NCBI GenBank assembly: GCA_020047875.1
Contig: JAIFNE010000094.1
Span: forward strand, 1-6,951
Direction: 5' to 3'
Length of the DNA stretch: 6,951 bases
DNA from: Hydrogenophaga sp.
Lineage (GTDB): Bacteria > Pseudomonadota > Gammaproteobacteria > Burkholderiales > Burkholderiaceae_C
Shown here in pieces: positions 1 to 5,590 of the stretch (within the stretch, counting starts at the first letter, position 1; the number at the start of each line of letters is the position of its first letter). The translations under genes were made by a program, and so were the position numbers. The notes below the pieces were generated by a model. The model saw nothing but the letters and a program-made list of their open reading frames with translations. It did no database searches and was not told where the DNA came from.

Positions 1-500
1 CCGGTCAGGCCGCTGCGTGCGCCGTTGGAGAGGCCGAGGATGTCGATCGGCGCCTTCACCGCGCTGCTGGTGATGTTGACGATGCGGCCGAAACCGCGCG
101 CCGCCATGCCGTCCACCGTGGCCTTGATAAGTTCGATGGGCGTGAGCATGTTGGCGTCCACCGCCTTGATCCAGGCCTCGCGGTCCCAGCTGCGGAAGTC
201 GCCCGGCGGCGGGCCGCCGGCGTTGGTGACCACGATGTCGAACGCCGTGCCGGGCCCGCCCGGTGCCGCGAAGGCGGCGGCGCGTCCTTCGGGTGTGGTG
301 ATGTCGGCCGCCACCACCATGACCTGGACGCCGGGTGAAGCGGCGCGCAAGGCGGTGGCCGAGGCTTCCAGCACCTCGCGCCCGCGCGCCACCATCACCA
401 CGTTCACACCCTCGGCCGCGAGCGCCTGCGCGCAACCCAGTCCGAGCCCTTTGCTGGCGCCGCACACGAGCGCCCACTTGCCTGCAATGCCGAGATTCAT
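1..500 (-). CDS. SDR-family NAD(P)-dependent oxidoreductase (3' end cut by window)
   Basis: The first 166 residues of a short-chain dehydrogenase/reductase; the C-terminal third lies outside the window. The Rossmann glycine motif is GASKGLG at residues 14-20. NAG at 93-95 starts an NAGGPPPG segment, and the strand-5 motif NITSS is at 142-146. In classical SDRs the catalytic Ser is followed 13 residues later by Tyr and 4 later by Lys. Counting from S145 puts S158 at the Tyr position and R162 at the Lys position (GLSNGARSGL), so the standard YxxxK pair is absent. From memory, an SDR subfamily often labelled 3-oxoacyl-ACP reductase shares this SNGAR segment; its substrate is unknown to me. The ATG at 498-500 has an AAGGAAA ribosome site (507-513) at good spacing. 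The gene follows the EamA permease stop by 23 bp and is probably co-transcribed with it. The family call is solid; the reaction is not assignable. Confidence 0.9.
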   Translation of the reverse strand, partial: MNLGIAGKWALVCGASKGLGLGCAQALAAEGVNVVMVARGREVLEASATALRAASPGVQVMVVAADITTPEGRAAAFAAPGGPGTAFDIVVTNAGGPPPGDFRSWDREAWIKAVDANMLTPIELIKATVDGMAARGFGRIVNITSSAVKAPIDILGLSNGARSGLT

Positions 501-523
501 GGTGAATTTCCTTTTGTGTTGAA

Positions 524-1444
524 TTACTTGACCGGCGCGCGCCCAAACCGCGTGACCAGAAACACCCCGGCCACCACCAGCACGGTGCCCGCCACGATCC
601 AGCCGTTGAACGGCTCACCCAGAATCACCACGCCCATGGCGATGGTGGACATGGGCCCGATCATGCCGGCCTGCGCGGCCAGACCGGCGCCAATGCGCTC
701 AATGGCCATCATCACCATCAGCACCGGTGCGAAGGTGCACAGCGTGGCGTTGAGCAACGAAAGCCAGATCACCTCGGGCGCCACCACCGCCGCGCTCAGC
801 GGCCGCAGCAGCACGAACTGCAACAGCACAAACCCACAAGCCACGCTACTTGCCAGCCCCACCAGGCGCAAACTGCCCAGCCGCTTGACCATTTCGCCGC
901 TGTAGACCAGATACACCGCGTAGCTGATCGCGCTGCCCAGCACCAGCAAGGCGCCCAGCACCGCATCGGGCCCCTGTTGCCCGGCCTCGTGGCCGAACAC
1001 CAGCAGCACGCCGCTGTAACTCAAGGCCATGGCGGCGGCCTGCAAGCGGGTGATGCGTCGCTGATACAGCACCCAGCCCAGGATCAGCACCAGGGTGGGG
1101 TTGAGGTACAGAATCAGCCGCTCCAGGCTGGCGGTGATGTACTGCAGGCCCCAGAAATCGAGAAAGCTCGCCAGGTAATAGCCCGAAAACCCGAGCCCGA
1201 TCACGCCGAGCCAGTCGCGCCGCGTCAGCGCAGCCTGACCGCGGCTGGCCCACCAGGCCAGCGCCAGAAACAGCGGCAAGGCAAACAGCATGCGGTACAT
1301 GATCAGCGTGACCGCGTCCACGCCGTGGCGGTAGGCCAGCTTGACGATGATGGCCTTGCCGCTGAATGCCACCGAACCCAGCGAGGCGAGCAGCAGGCCG
1401 CTGGCGAGCTGGGGGTGGGGCGGTTGCGTGGCGGCGGAAGGCAT
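524..1444 (-). CDS. EamA/DMT-superfamily inner-membrane permease
   Basis: A 306-residue hydrophobic protein with about ten predicted membrane helices (roughly 14-34, 44-66, 78-98, 104-124, 134-151, 161-182, 192-213, 224-246, 252-275, 281-299). This is the two-times-five-helix layout and usual length of EamA-type drug/metabolite transporters. The YLNPTLVLILGWVLYQ stretch ending the first half and ILGEPFNGW near the end of the second half are typical EamA positions. The family exports or imports small metabolites such as amino acids; the substrate cannot be read from sequence. The ATG at 1442-1444 has no Shine-Dalgarno sequence, and a -10-like element lies 7 bp upstream (see 1451-1460). The gene starts 54 bp after the Crp/Fnr regulator stop, in the same frame with no stop between, but no upstream start codon is available in that stretch. 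The SDR gene follows 23 bp after its stop, so the two probably form a unit. Confidence 0.93.
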   Translation of the reverse strand: MPSAATQPPHPQLASGLLLASLGSVAFSGKAIIVKLAYRHGVDAVTLIMYRMLFALPLFLALAWWASRGQAALTRRDWLGVIGLGFSGYYLASFLDFWGLQYITASLERLILYLNPTLVLILGWVLYQRRITRLQAAAMALSYSGVLLVFGHEAGQQGPDAVLGALLVLGSAISYAVYLVYSGEMVKRLGSLRLVGLASSVACGFVLLQFVLLRPLSAAVVAPEVIWLSLLNATLCTFAPVLMVMMAIERIGAGLAAQAGMIGPMSTIAMGVVILGEPFNGWIVAGTVLVVAGVFLVTRFGRAPVK

Positions 1445-1450
1445 CGGTCG

Positions 1451-1460
1451 ATTATCAGCA
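1451..1460 (-). promoter_or_regulatory. Candidate extended -10 element before the EamA permease
   Basis: On the minus strand the sequence reads TGCTGATAAT: an extended -10 TGn followed by GATAAT, five of six matches to TATAAT. The hexamer ends 7 bases before the A of the permease ATG (1444), so transcription would begin at or within a base or two of the start codon. That would agree with the missing ribosome site and with a leaderless mRNA. No convincing -35 hexamer is seen at 16-18 bp spacing, so the call depends on the extended -10. Confidence 0.35.
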
Positions 1461-1498
1461 GGCGGTGCCCGGGCGCGTGTCGCCCAGCGCTCAGCTTT

Positions 1499-2218
1499 TC
1501 AGGGCGCTGAAGTCTTGGAAGACAGCAGCTGCGCAGCGTCGACCACGCGGTAGATCCGGCCCTGGCTGTCCAGCGGCTGCAGCGCGCCCTCGCGCACAAA
1601 CGCATTGAGCGCGCGGCTCACAGTTTCCAGCTTGAGGTCGAGCATGGCACCCATGTCTTCGCGGGAGAACAGCGTGGTGACCGAGGCGTCCTGGTCGGAG
1701 CGCATCTTGAGAATGAGGCCAGCCACGCGCTGGCGAGCGGTGCCGAAGTTCAGGTCGGCCAGCCAGTCGTCGGCTTCTTTCAGGCTGCGGTGCCACCGCT
1801 CCAGCAGCCGCTGGTGTAGCCGGGGCGTTTCGCGGTTCAGGCGCTGGATCACCTGCAACGGCAGGCGGCAGACCTTGATGTTGGTCAGGCTGATGGCATC
1901 CGAATCGTAAGTGGGGCCCATCAGTGCCTCCAGCCCGATCACATCGCCCGCGCGCAGCACGCGCACGATGCGCTGGCGCCCGTCGGCCGTGTTGCGCGCC
2001 AGCTTGACCACGCCGACGCGCAGCGTGTAGAGCGAGGTGGCGGTTTCGCCCATGCGCACCAGCGCGTGACCCGGCGGGTGCTCCAGATCGTCGATCGGCG
2101 CATGGATGAGGTTGAAATCTTCCTCTTTCAGATCGGCGAACAGCACCATGTCGCGAATGCCGCAGGCGCGGCAATCGGCGGTACCGCGCCAGGCGGATTC
2201 GGTTTTGATGGGGATCAT
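1499..2218 (-). CDS. Crp/Fnr-family transcriptional regulator, FNR-like with three of four cluster cysteines
   Basis: A 239-residue protein with the Crp/Fnr layout: N-terminal cysteine segment, cyclic-nucleotide-type beta-barrel (about 30-125, including GVVKLARNTADGRQRIVRVL and RAGDVIGLEAL), dimer helix (about 127-150) and C-terminal winged HTH (about 150-225). E. coli FNR holds a 4Fe-4S cluster with C20, C23, C29 and C122. Here C16 and C19 (CRAC) match the first pair and C117 matches the distal one (IKVCRLP), but the third position is V25. The recognition helix reads LETVSRALNAF with E198, S201 and R202, the E..SR pattern of FNR that reads TTGAT half-sites. This fits a redox- or oxygen-linked regulator, though cluster binding is uncertain with three cysteines. 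The ATG at 2216-2218 is the first usable start after an in-frame stop; no strong ribosome site is visible. A near-consensus FNR box covers this start codon. Its targets beyond itself are unknown. Confidence 0.92.
   Translation of the reverse strand: MIPIKTESAWRGTADCRACGIRDMVLFADLKEEDFNLIHAPIDDLEHPPGHALVRMGETATSLYTLRVGVVKLARNTADGRQRIVRVLRAGDVIGLEALMGPTYDSDAISLTNIKVCRLPLQVIQRLNRETPRLHQRLLERWHRSLKEADDWLADLNFGTARQRVAGLILKMRSDQDASVTTLFSREDMGAMLDLKLETVSRALNAFVREGALQPLDSQGRIYRVVDAAQLLSSKTSAP
2205..2218. promoter_or_regulatory. Candidate FNR-type operator on the regulator's start codon
   Basis: The plus strand reads TTGATGGGGATCAT, matching the FNR consensus TTGAT-N4-ATCAA at 9 of 10 defined bases; only the last base differs. 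On the coding strand it is ATGATCCCCATCAA, so the operator begins with the regulator's own ATG. The encoded protein has the E..SR recognition-helix residues expected to read this half-site. A dimer bound here would block initiation or elongation at the gene start, which points to negative autoregulation. The match is seen directly; binding is inferred. Confidence 0.5.
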
Positions 2219-2251
2219 TGCAGGGGAGGCTCGGTGTGGATGGCCCAGTGG

Positions 2252-2268
2252 TCAATGTGAGGCATTGA
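2252..2268. promoter_or_regulatory. Perfect 6+6 bp dyad upstream of the Crp/Fnr regulator
   Basis: TCAATG (2252-2257) and CATTGA (2263-2268) are exact reverse complements around a 5-bp TGAGG centre. The dyad sits 33 bp upstream of the regulator ATG, in the only gap before that gene. The half-site order is opposite to an FNR box (TCAA outward instead of TTGAT inward), so it would suit a different dimeric regulator. Minus-strand TTGACC at 2250-2255, overlapping its left arm, resembles a -35 hexamer, but no good -10 follows at normal spacing. With no T-run it does not look like a terminator. Confidence 0.3.
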
Positions 2269-2272
2269 GCGC

Positions 2273-2352
2273 GATCCGCCGCCGGGCCGCCCCAAGGCGG
2301 ATCAGTCCCCTCGGGGGGCAGCGAAACTCGCGCAGCGGGGAGCGTGGGGGCA
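2273..2352. repeat. Hairpin-rich intergenic repeat of Comamonadaceae type
   Basis: This roughly 80-bp element starts directly after the secretion-ATPase stop codon (2353-2355). It holds several dyads: GATCCGCC (2273-2280) with GGCGGATC (2296-2303), an 8-bp stem; the competing CCGCC/GGCGG stem with a CCAA loop (2287-2300); CCCC/GGGG around TC (2307-2316); and GCGA/TCGC around AAC (2321-2331). From memory, closely similar segments (CCGCCCCAAGGCGG followed by CCCCTCGGGGGGCAGCGA) occur in many copies between genes in Hydrogenophaga, Acidovorax and relatives, often just behind genes. It may act as an RNA 3'-end or processing element. There is no poly-T tract, so it is not a classical intrinsic terminator. 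Only one copy is in the window. Confidence 0.65.
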
Positions 2353-4170
2353 TCAGTTCACTGGCGGCGTGGTGGCCAGTACCTCGTCGATCGTGGTCAG
2401 GCCTTCGGCCACGCGGGCGGCACCGGCCAGACGGAGCGGGCGCATGCCATCTTTCACCGCCTGTTTGCGCAGGGCTTCGATACGCGGTTCGCGGTTGACC
2501 TGGTCCTTGAATTCTTCGGTGACCACCAACAGCTCGTAGAGGCCCATGCGGCCGCGGAACCCGGTCATGCGGCAGTCGATGCAGCCCACGGGCCGGTAGG
2601 GCTTGTAGCTGCCGCTGATCTGCCAGGGCTTGACCAGATCGGCCAGCGCCTCGCGGGAAGCGTGGGCCACCGCCTGGTCTTCGCGCTCGCGACAGGCCGG
2701 GCACAGGGTGCGCACCAGGCGCTGGGCCAGCACGCCAAGCACGGTGGCGTTGATCAGGTAGGGCGGAATGCCCAGTTCCATCAGCCGCATGATGGCGCTG
2801 GGCGCGTCGTTGGTGTGCAGCGTGGTGAAGACCAGATGGCCGGTCAGCGCGGCCTGCACCGCCATCTCAGCCGTGGGCAGATCGCGGATTTCACCCACCA
2901 TGATGATGTCGGGGTCTTGCCGCATCAGCGCGCGCAGGCCCTGGGCAAAGTCCAGGTCCAGATGCGCCTGCACCTGCGTCTGGTTGAAGGCGGGCTCGAT
3001 CATCTCGATCGGGTCTTCCACCGTGCTCACGTTCACCTCTTCGGTGGCCAGGCGCTTGAGCGTGGCGTAAAGCGTGGTGGTCTTGCCCGAACCGGTGGGA
3101 CCGGTCACCAGCACGATGCCGTGCGGGCGCTTGGTCAACCCCTCCCAGCGCTGCGCGTCGTGCGGCGAAAAACCCAGCGCGCTCAGGTCTTTCACGGTGG
3201 ACTCCGGATCGAAAATCCGCATCACCAACTTTTCGCCGAAGGCGGTGGGCAGGGTGGACAGGCGCATCTCCACCTCGTCGCCCTTGGCCTGGCCCAGGCC
3301 CGGCCTGAGGGTTTTGATGCGGCCGTCTTGCGGACGGCGCCGCTCCACCACGTCCATGCGGCCCAGCAGCTTGATGCGTGACGTCATGGCGCTCATGACG
3401 CCAATTGGCATCTGGTACACCGGATGCAGCACGCCGTCGATGCGAAAGCGGATCACGCCCTGCTCGCGCCGCGGCTCCAGGTGGATGTCGCTGGCGCGCT
3501 GGTCAAAGGCGTACTGCCACAGCCAGTCCACCACCTGCACCACGCTCTGGTCGTTCGCATCGAGCTGCTTGTTTGCCTTGCCCATCTCCACCAGCTGCTC
3601 GAAGCTGCCAAAACCCGCCTGGCCGCCGCTCTTGTTGGCGGCGCGCACCGACTTGGCGAGCGCAAAAAACTCGACCGTGTAACGCGTGATGTCCTGCGGG
3701 CTGGCCACCACCAGACGGACCGCCTTGCGCGTCTGGCGCTCGACCTCGGGCACCCAGTCGGTGATGAAGGGCTCGGCGGTGGCCACCACCACCTCAACCG
3801 GAGTCACCTGCACCGGCAGCACCTTGTGGCGCTCGGCGTAGGCCGCGCTCATCACGTCGGCCACCTTGCCCACGTCCACCCTGAGCGGGTCGATGCGCAG
3901 GTAGCCCAGGCCAGCGCGCTCGGCCAGCCACTGGGTGAGAGCCTCAATATCGAGCACAGTGCCATCGGCCTGGCGTGTCATGCCCACCACCGCGAGGCGC
4001 TGCAGCGGGTGCTGGGCGCTGTGTGCGGATGCGCAGCGGGCGATGGTGCGCTTGGCTTCGTCGGCGGAGATCACCAGGTCGGCCTGCAGCCATTCAACAA
4101 GCGAGCGCCAGGCGAGCGGGCCCAAGGGCTGCGCAGGCTTGAGCGGTGCGGAAGGGGCTTGGGGTTTCAT
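2353..4170 (-). CDS. GspE/PulE/PilB-family secretion or pilus assembly ATPase
   Basis: A 605-residue hexameric ATPase of the type II secretion/type IV pilus family, which powers pilin or pseudopilin assembly from the cytoplasmic face of the inner membrane. An MshEN/GspE N-terminal domain covers about 70-175. The N2 domain carries ASDIHLEP at 226-233. The ATPase core shows Walker A GPTGSGKT (357-364), an Asp box with E385, D386 and E389, Walker B DPDIIMVGEIRD (419-430), and a His box with TGHLVFTTLHTND (443-455). The four-cysteine metal site is complete: C490/C493 and C530/C533. Length and motifs are those of a working enzyme. The ATG follows the upstream gene's stop by 15 bp, with only a weak TGAG ribosome site. 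No GspF, pilin or other assembly gene is adjacent, so the system it serves cannot be named. PilB, GspE and MshE-like roles remain open. Confidence 0.95.
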   Translation of the reverse strand: MKPQAPSAPLKPAQPLGPLAWRSLVEWLQADLVISADEAKRTIARCASAHSAQHPLQRLAVVGMTRQADGTVLDIEALTQWLAERAGLGYLRIDPLRVDVGKVADVMSAAYAERHKVLPVQVTPVEVVVATAEPFITDWVPEVERQTRKAVRLVVASPQDITRYTVEFFALAKSVRAANKSGGQAGFGSFEQLVEMGKANKQLDANDQSVVQVVDWLWQYAFDQRASDIHLEPRREQGVIRFRIDGVLHPVYQMPIGVMSAMTSRIKLLGRMDVVERRRPQDGRIKTLRPGLGQAKGDEVEMRLSTLPTAFGEKLVMRIFDPESTVKDLSALGFSPHDAQRWEGLTKRPHGIVLVTGPTGSGKTTTLYATLKRLATEEVNVSTVEDPIEMIEPAFNQTQVQAHLDLDFAQGLRALMRQDPDIIMVGEIRDLPTAEMAVQAALTGHLVFTTLHTNDAPSAIMRLMELGIPPYLINATVLGVLAQRLVRTLCPACREREDQAVAHASREALADLVKPWQISGSYKPYRPVGCIDCRMTGFRGRMGLYELLVVTEEFKDQVNREPRIEALRKQAVKDGMRPLRLAGAARVAEGLTTIDEVLATTPPVN

Positions 4171-4185
4171 ACAAGTCTCAGCCGC

Positions 4186-4968
4186 TCAGCTGACCGGTTT
4201 GAACAGTTTGAGCCACTTGACCGCGGGCAGGCCCCAGCGCGACTGAATGGCCTCGGCGCGCGAGAGCAGCTGCATGCGCGTGGGCCGCTCGGGCGTGCGC
4301 TGCGCCAGCACGATGGTGTTGCCCTCGCGCGTGGCCTTGAAGGCCCACAGCGCATCGTGGCCAAAGGCCGCCGCGATGCTTTGCAGCGAGCGCTCGTAAC
4401 TGGTGTCGCGGCCGAACAGGTTGACCGTCATGGCGCCGTCGTCCGTGAGCAGCGAGCGGCAGTCGGCGTAGAAGTCGGGGCTGTCCAGCACCGGGGCGGC
4501 GGCCTCGTGGTCGTACAGGTCGACCTGCAGAGCGTCGATGGTGCCGGTGTGCGCCGGGTTGCGCACCTCCTCGGCCGCATCCGCCAGCACCACGCGCAGG
4601 CGCGGGCCGTCTGCCGGCAGCTTGAACCAGCCGCGGCAGGCCGCGAGCACCTGCGGGTTGATCTCCACCGCGGTGGTGTCCATGCGCAAGGTCTTGAAGC
4701 AGCATTTGGTGAGCGCCGCCGAGCCCAGCCCGAGCTGCATGGCGCGCCGCCCGGGCACCGAGTCGGGATCGACAAACAGCAGCCAGGCCATCATGCGCTG
4801 CACGTAGTCGAGCTCGATCACAAATGGCGCGTCGATCAGCATGGAGCCCTGGATCCATTCGGTGCCCAGGTGCAAAAAACGCACCTCGCCGTCCTCGGAG
4901 AGCGTGACCTCGGGCAGGGTCTGTGGGCCGCTTCGTCGGCGGGCGGCGGCGTTGGCGCCGGCCTTCAC
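4186..4968 (-). CDS. Spermidine-synthase-like (SpeE-fold) class I methyltransferase-family protein
   Basis: A 260-residue protein with the Rossmann nucleotide-binding order of spermidine synthases and class I methyltransferases: motif I QLGLGSAAL (78-86), post-I acidic loop AVEINPQV (100-107), LADAAEEV (128-135) and DLYDHEAAAP (150-159). The last aligns with the DxxDPxGPA active-site loop of SpeE and keeps both Asp residues (D150, D153). However, motif I lacks the GGGDG of true synthases. The region matching DEFxYHE/Q reads LDYVQRM (53-59), without the substrate-contact Tyr. It is therefore unlikely to make spermidine; a SAM or dcSAM ligand is inferred and the acceptor is unknown. The GTG at 4966-4968 is chosen because GGAGG lies 7 nt upstream (4976-4980) and an in-frame stop is close upstream with no ATG between. 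It sits 15 bp ahead of the secretion ATPase and is probably co-transcribed with it. Confidence 0.85.
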   Translation of the reverse strand: MKAGANAAARRRSGPQTLPEVTLSEDGEVRFLHLGTEWIQGSMLIDAPFVIELDYVQRMMAWLLFVDPDSVPGRRAMQLGLGSAALTKCCFKTLRMDTTAVEINPQVLAACRGWFKLPADGPRLRVVLADAAEEVRNPAHTGTIDALQVDLYDHEAAAPVLDSPDFYADCRSLLTDDGAMTVNLFGRDTSYERSLQSIAAAFGHDALWAFKATREGNTIVLAQRTPERPTRMQLLSRAEAIQSRWGLPAVKWLKLFKPVS

Positions 4969-5068
4969 GTTGGCGCCTCCACGCCGGGTGTGTGGCCGGC
5001 GAGGCAGGTCCGGATCGAATCAGGGTGCGTCATGCGTTGGGGCGGCGAGCGATTTAAACACCAGGCCA
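4969..5068 (-). promoter_or_regulatory. 100-bp gap with candidate promoter for the SpeE-like/ATPase pair
   Basis: This is the only sizeable gap in the right half of the window. Its one AT-rich spot reads TGTTTAAAT on the minus strand (5052-5060), a possible extended -10 (TGn plus TTAAAT, four of six). No matching -35 is seen. Downstream lies a 22-codon open frame (ATG at 5031-5033) whose TGA overlaps the GTG start of the next gene, and the GGAGG ribosome site at 4976-4980 that serves that GTG. No terminator hairpin with a T-run follows the glycosylase gene stop, so read-through from upstream is also possible. Confidence 0.25.
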
Positions 5069-5590
5069 TTATGGCGAGGGCGCCACGCCCGCACCGCGAA
5101 ACACCTCGGCCCAGGCGGCGCGCTTGCGCTCGAACGACCAGCTGGCGTTGGCCGGGCTGGTGGATGGCAGCCGGTGCACCGGCAGACCCAGCGCCTGGGT
5201 GTGCCGGGCGTGCTTGAAGCTCTCGCCGCCGTTGTGGGCAATGGCCTGCAGCTGCGGGCAGCGTTGGCGCAGGCCAGCGAGGTCGTTCAGCTCCGCCGCG
5301 CGGATGGCGGTGTCCAGGCTGCCTTCGCGCTCGCAGGCCGCGTACACGTCCCAGATGCCCAGGCGGTGGTGCAGCGCCGCCGCCTGGCGCTCGGCGTCAC
5401 TCGCCCGCATCAGATCCAGCGACCACAGCGCGCCCAGGATCTTCCAGAACTGGTTTTGCGGGTGGCCGTAGTAGCACTGCGCGCGCAGCGAGGCCACGCC
5501 GGGAAAGCTGCCCAGCACCAGCAGGCGCGTGTTCGCATCCAGCACCGGCGGCAGGCCGATCAGTCGCGCCATGTCAGCCGGCACCGGCAT
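5069..5590 (-). CDS. Hypoxanthine/uracil-DNA glycosylase-family protein (UDG family 6-like)
   Basis: A 173-residue protein with the UDG-fold signature of the DNA-deoxyinosine (hypoxanthine) glycosylase group. LVLGSFPGVASL (24-35) is the first motif. YYGHPQNQFW (40-49) contains N46, probably the catalytic-type Asn of this family. NGGESF is at 120-125, and LPSTSPAN (141-148) is the second substrate-binding motif. Such enzymes remove deaminated bases, mainly hypoxanthine, and start base-excision repair. Length is normal for the group. The start is ambiguous: the ATG at 5588-5590 overlaps the tatD-family stop by 17 bp, while the in-frame ATG at 5570-5572 begins one base after that stop (167 residues). 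Neither has a clear ribosome site, so translation may be coupled to the upstream gene. Activity on uracil versus hypoxanthine cannot be decided from sequence. Confidence 0.88.
   Translation of the reverse strand: MPVPADMARLIGLPPVLDANTRLLVLGSFPGVASLRAQCYYGHPQNQFWKILGALWSLDLMRASDAERQAAALHHRLGIWDVYAACEREGSLDTAIRAAELNDLAGLRQRCPQLQAIAHNGGESFKHARHTQALGLPVHRLPSTSPANASWSFERKRAAWAEVFRGAGVAPSP

Noticed and set aside
1471..1485. GGGCG-CGTGT-CGCCC hairpin between the regulator stop and the permease start, considered as a terminator
   Set aside because: Only a 5-bp stem and no T-run follows on the minus strand; it is also expected by chance in DNA this GC-rich.
1491..2255. 254-codon minus-strand frame overlapping the Crp/Fnr gene
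   Set aside because: It is an out-of-frame shadow with Arg/Pro/Ala-rich composition; the overlapping frame gives the complete Crp/Fnr domain structure.
2307..2331. Intrinsic terminator for the ATPase operon
   Set aside because: The stems are short (4 bp) and no poly-T tract follows in either direction; better described as part of the intergenic repeat.
2344..5217. Long plus-strand open frames (345 codons at 2344-3381 and 597 codons at 3424-5217) opposite the ATPase and SpeE-like genes
   Set aside because: They are antisense to genes with full motif sets. Their His/Gln/Ala/Arg-rich composition is what GC-rich third positions produce on the opposite strand, and they show no recognisable domain.
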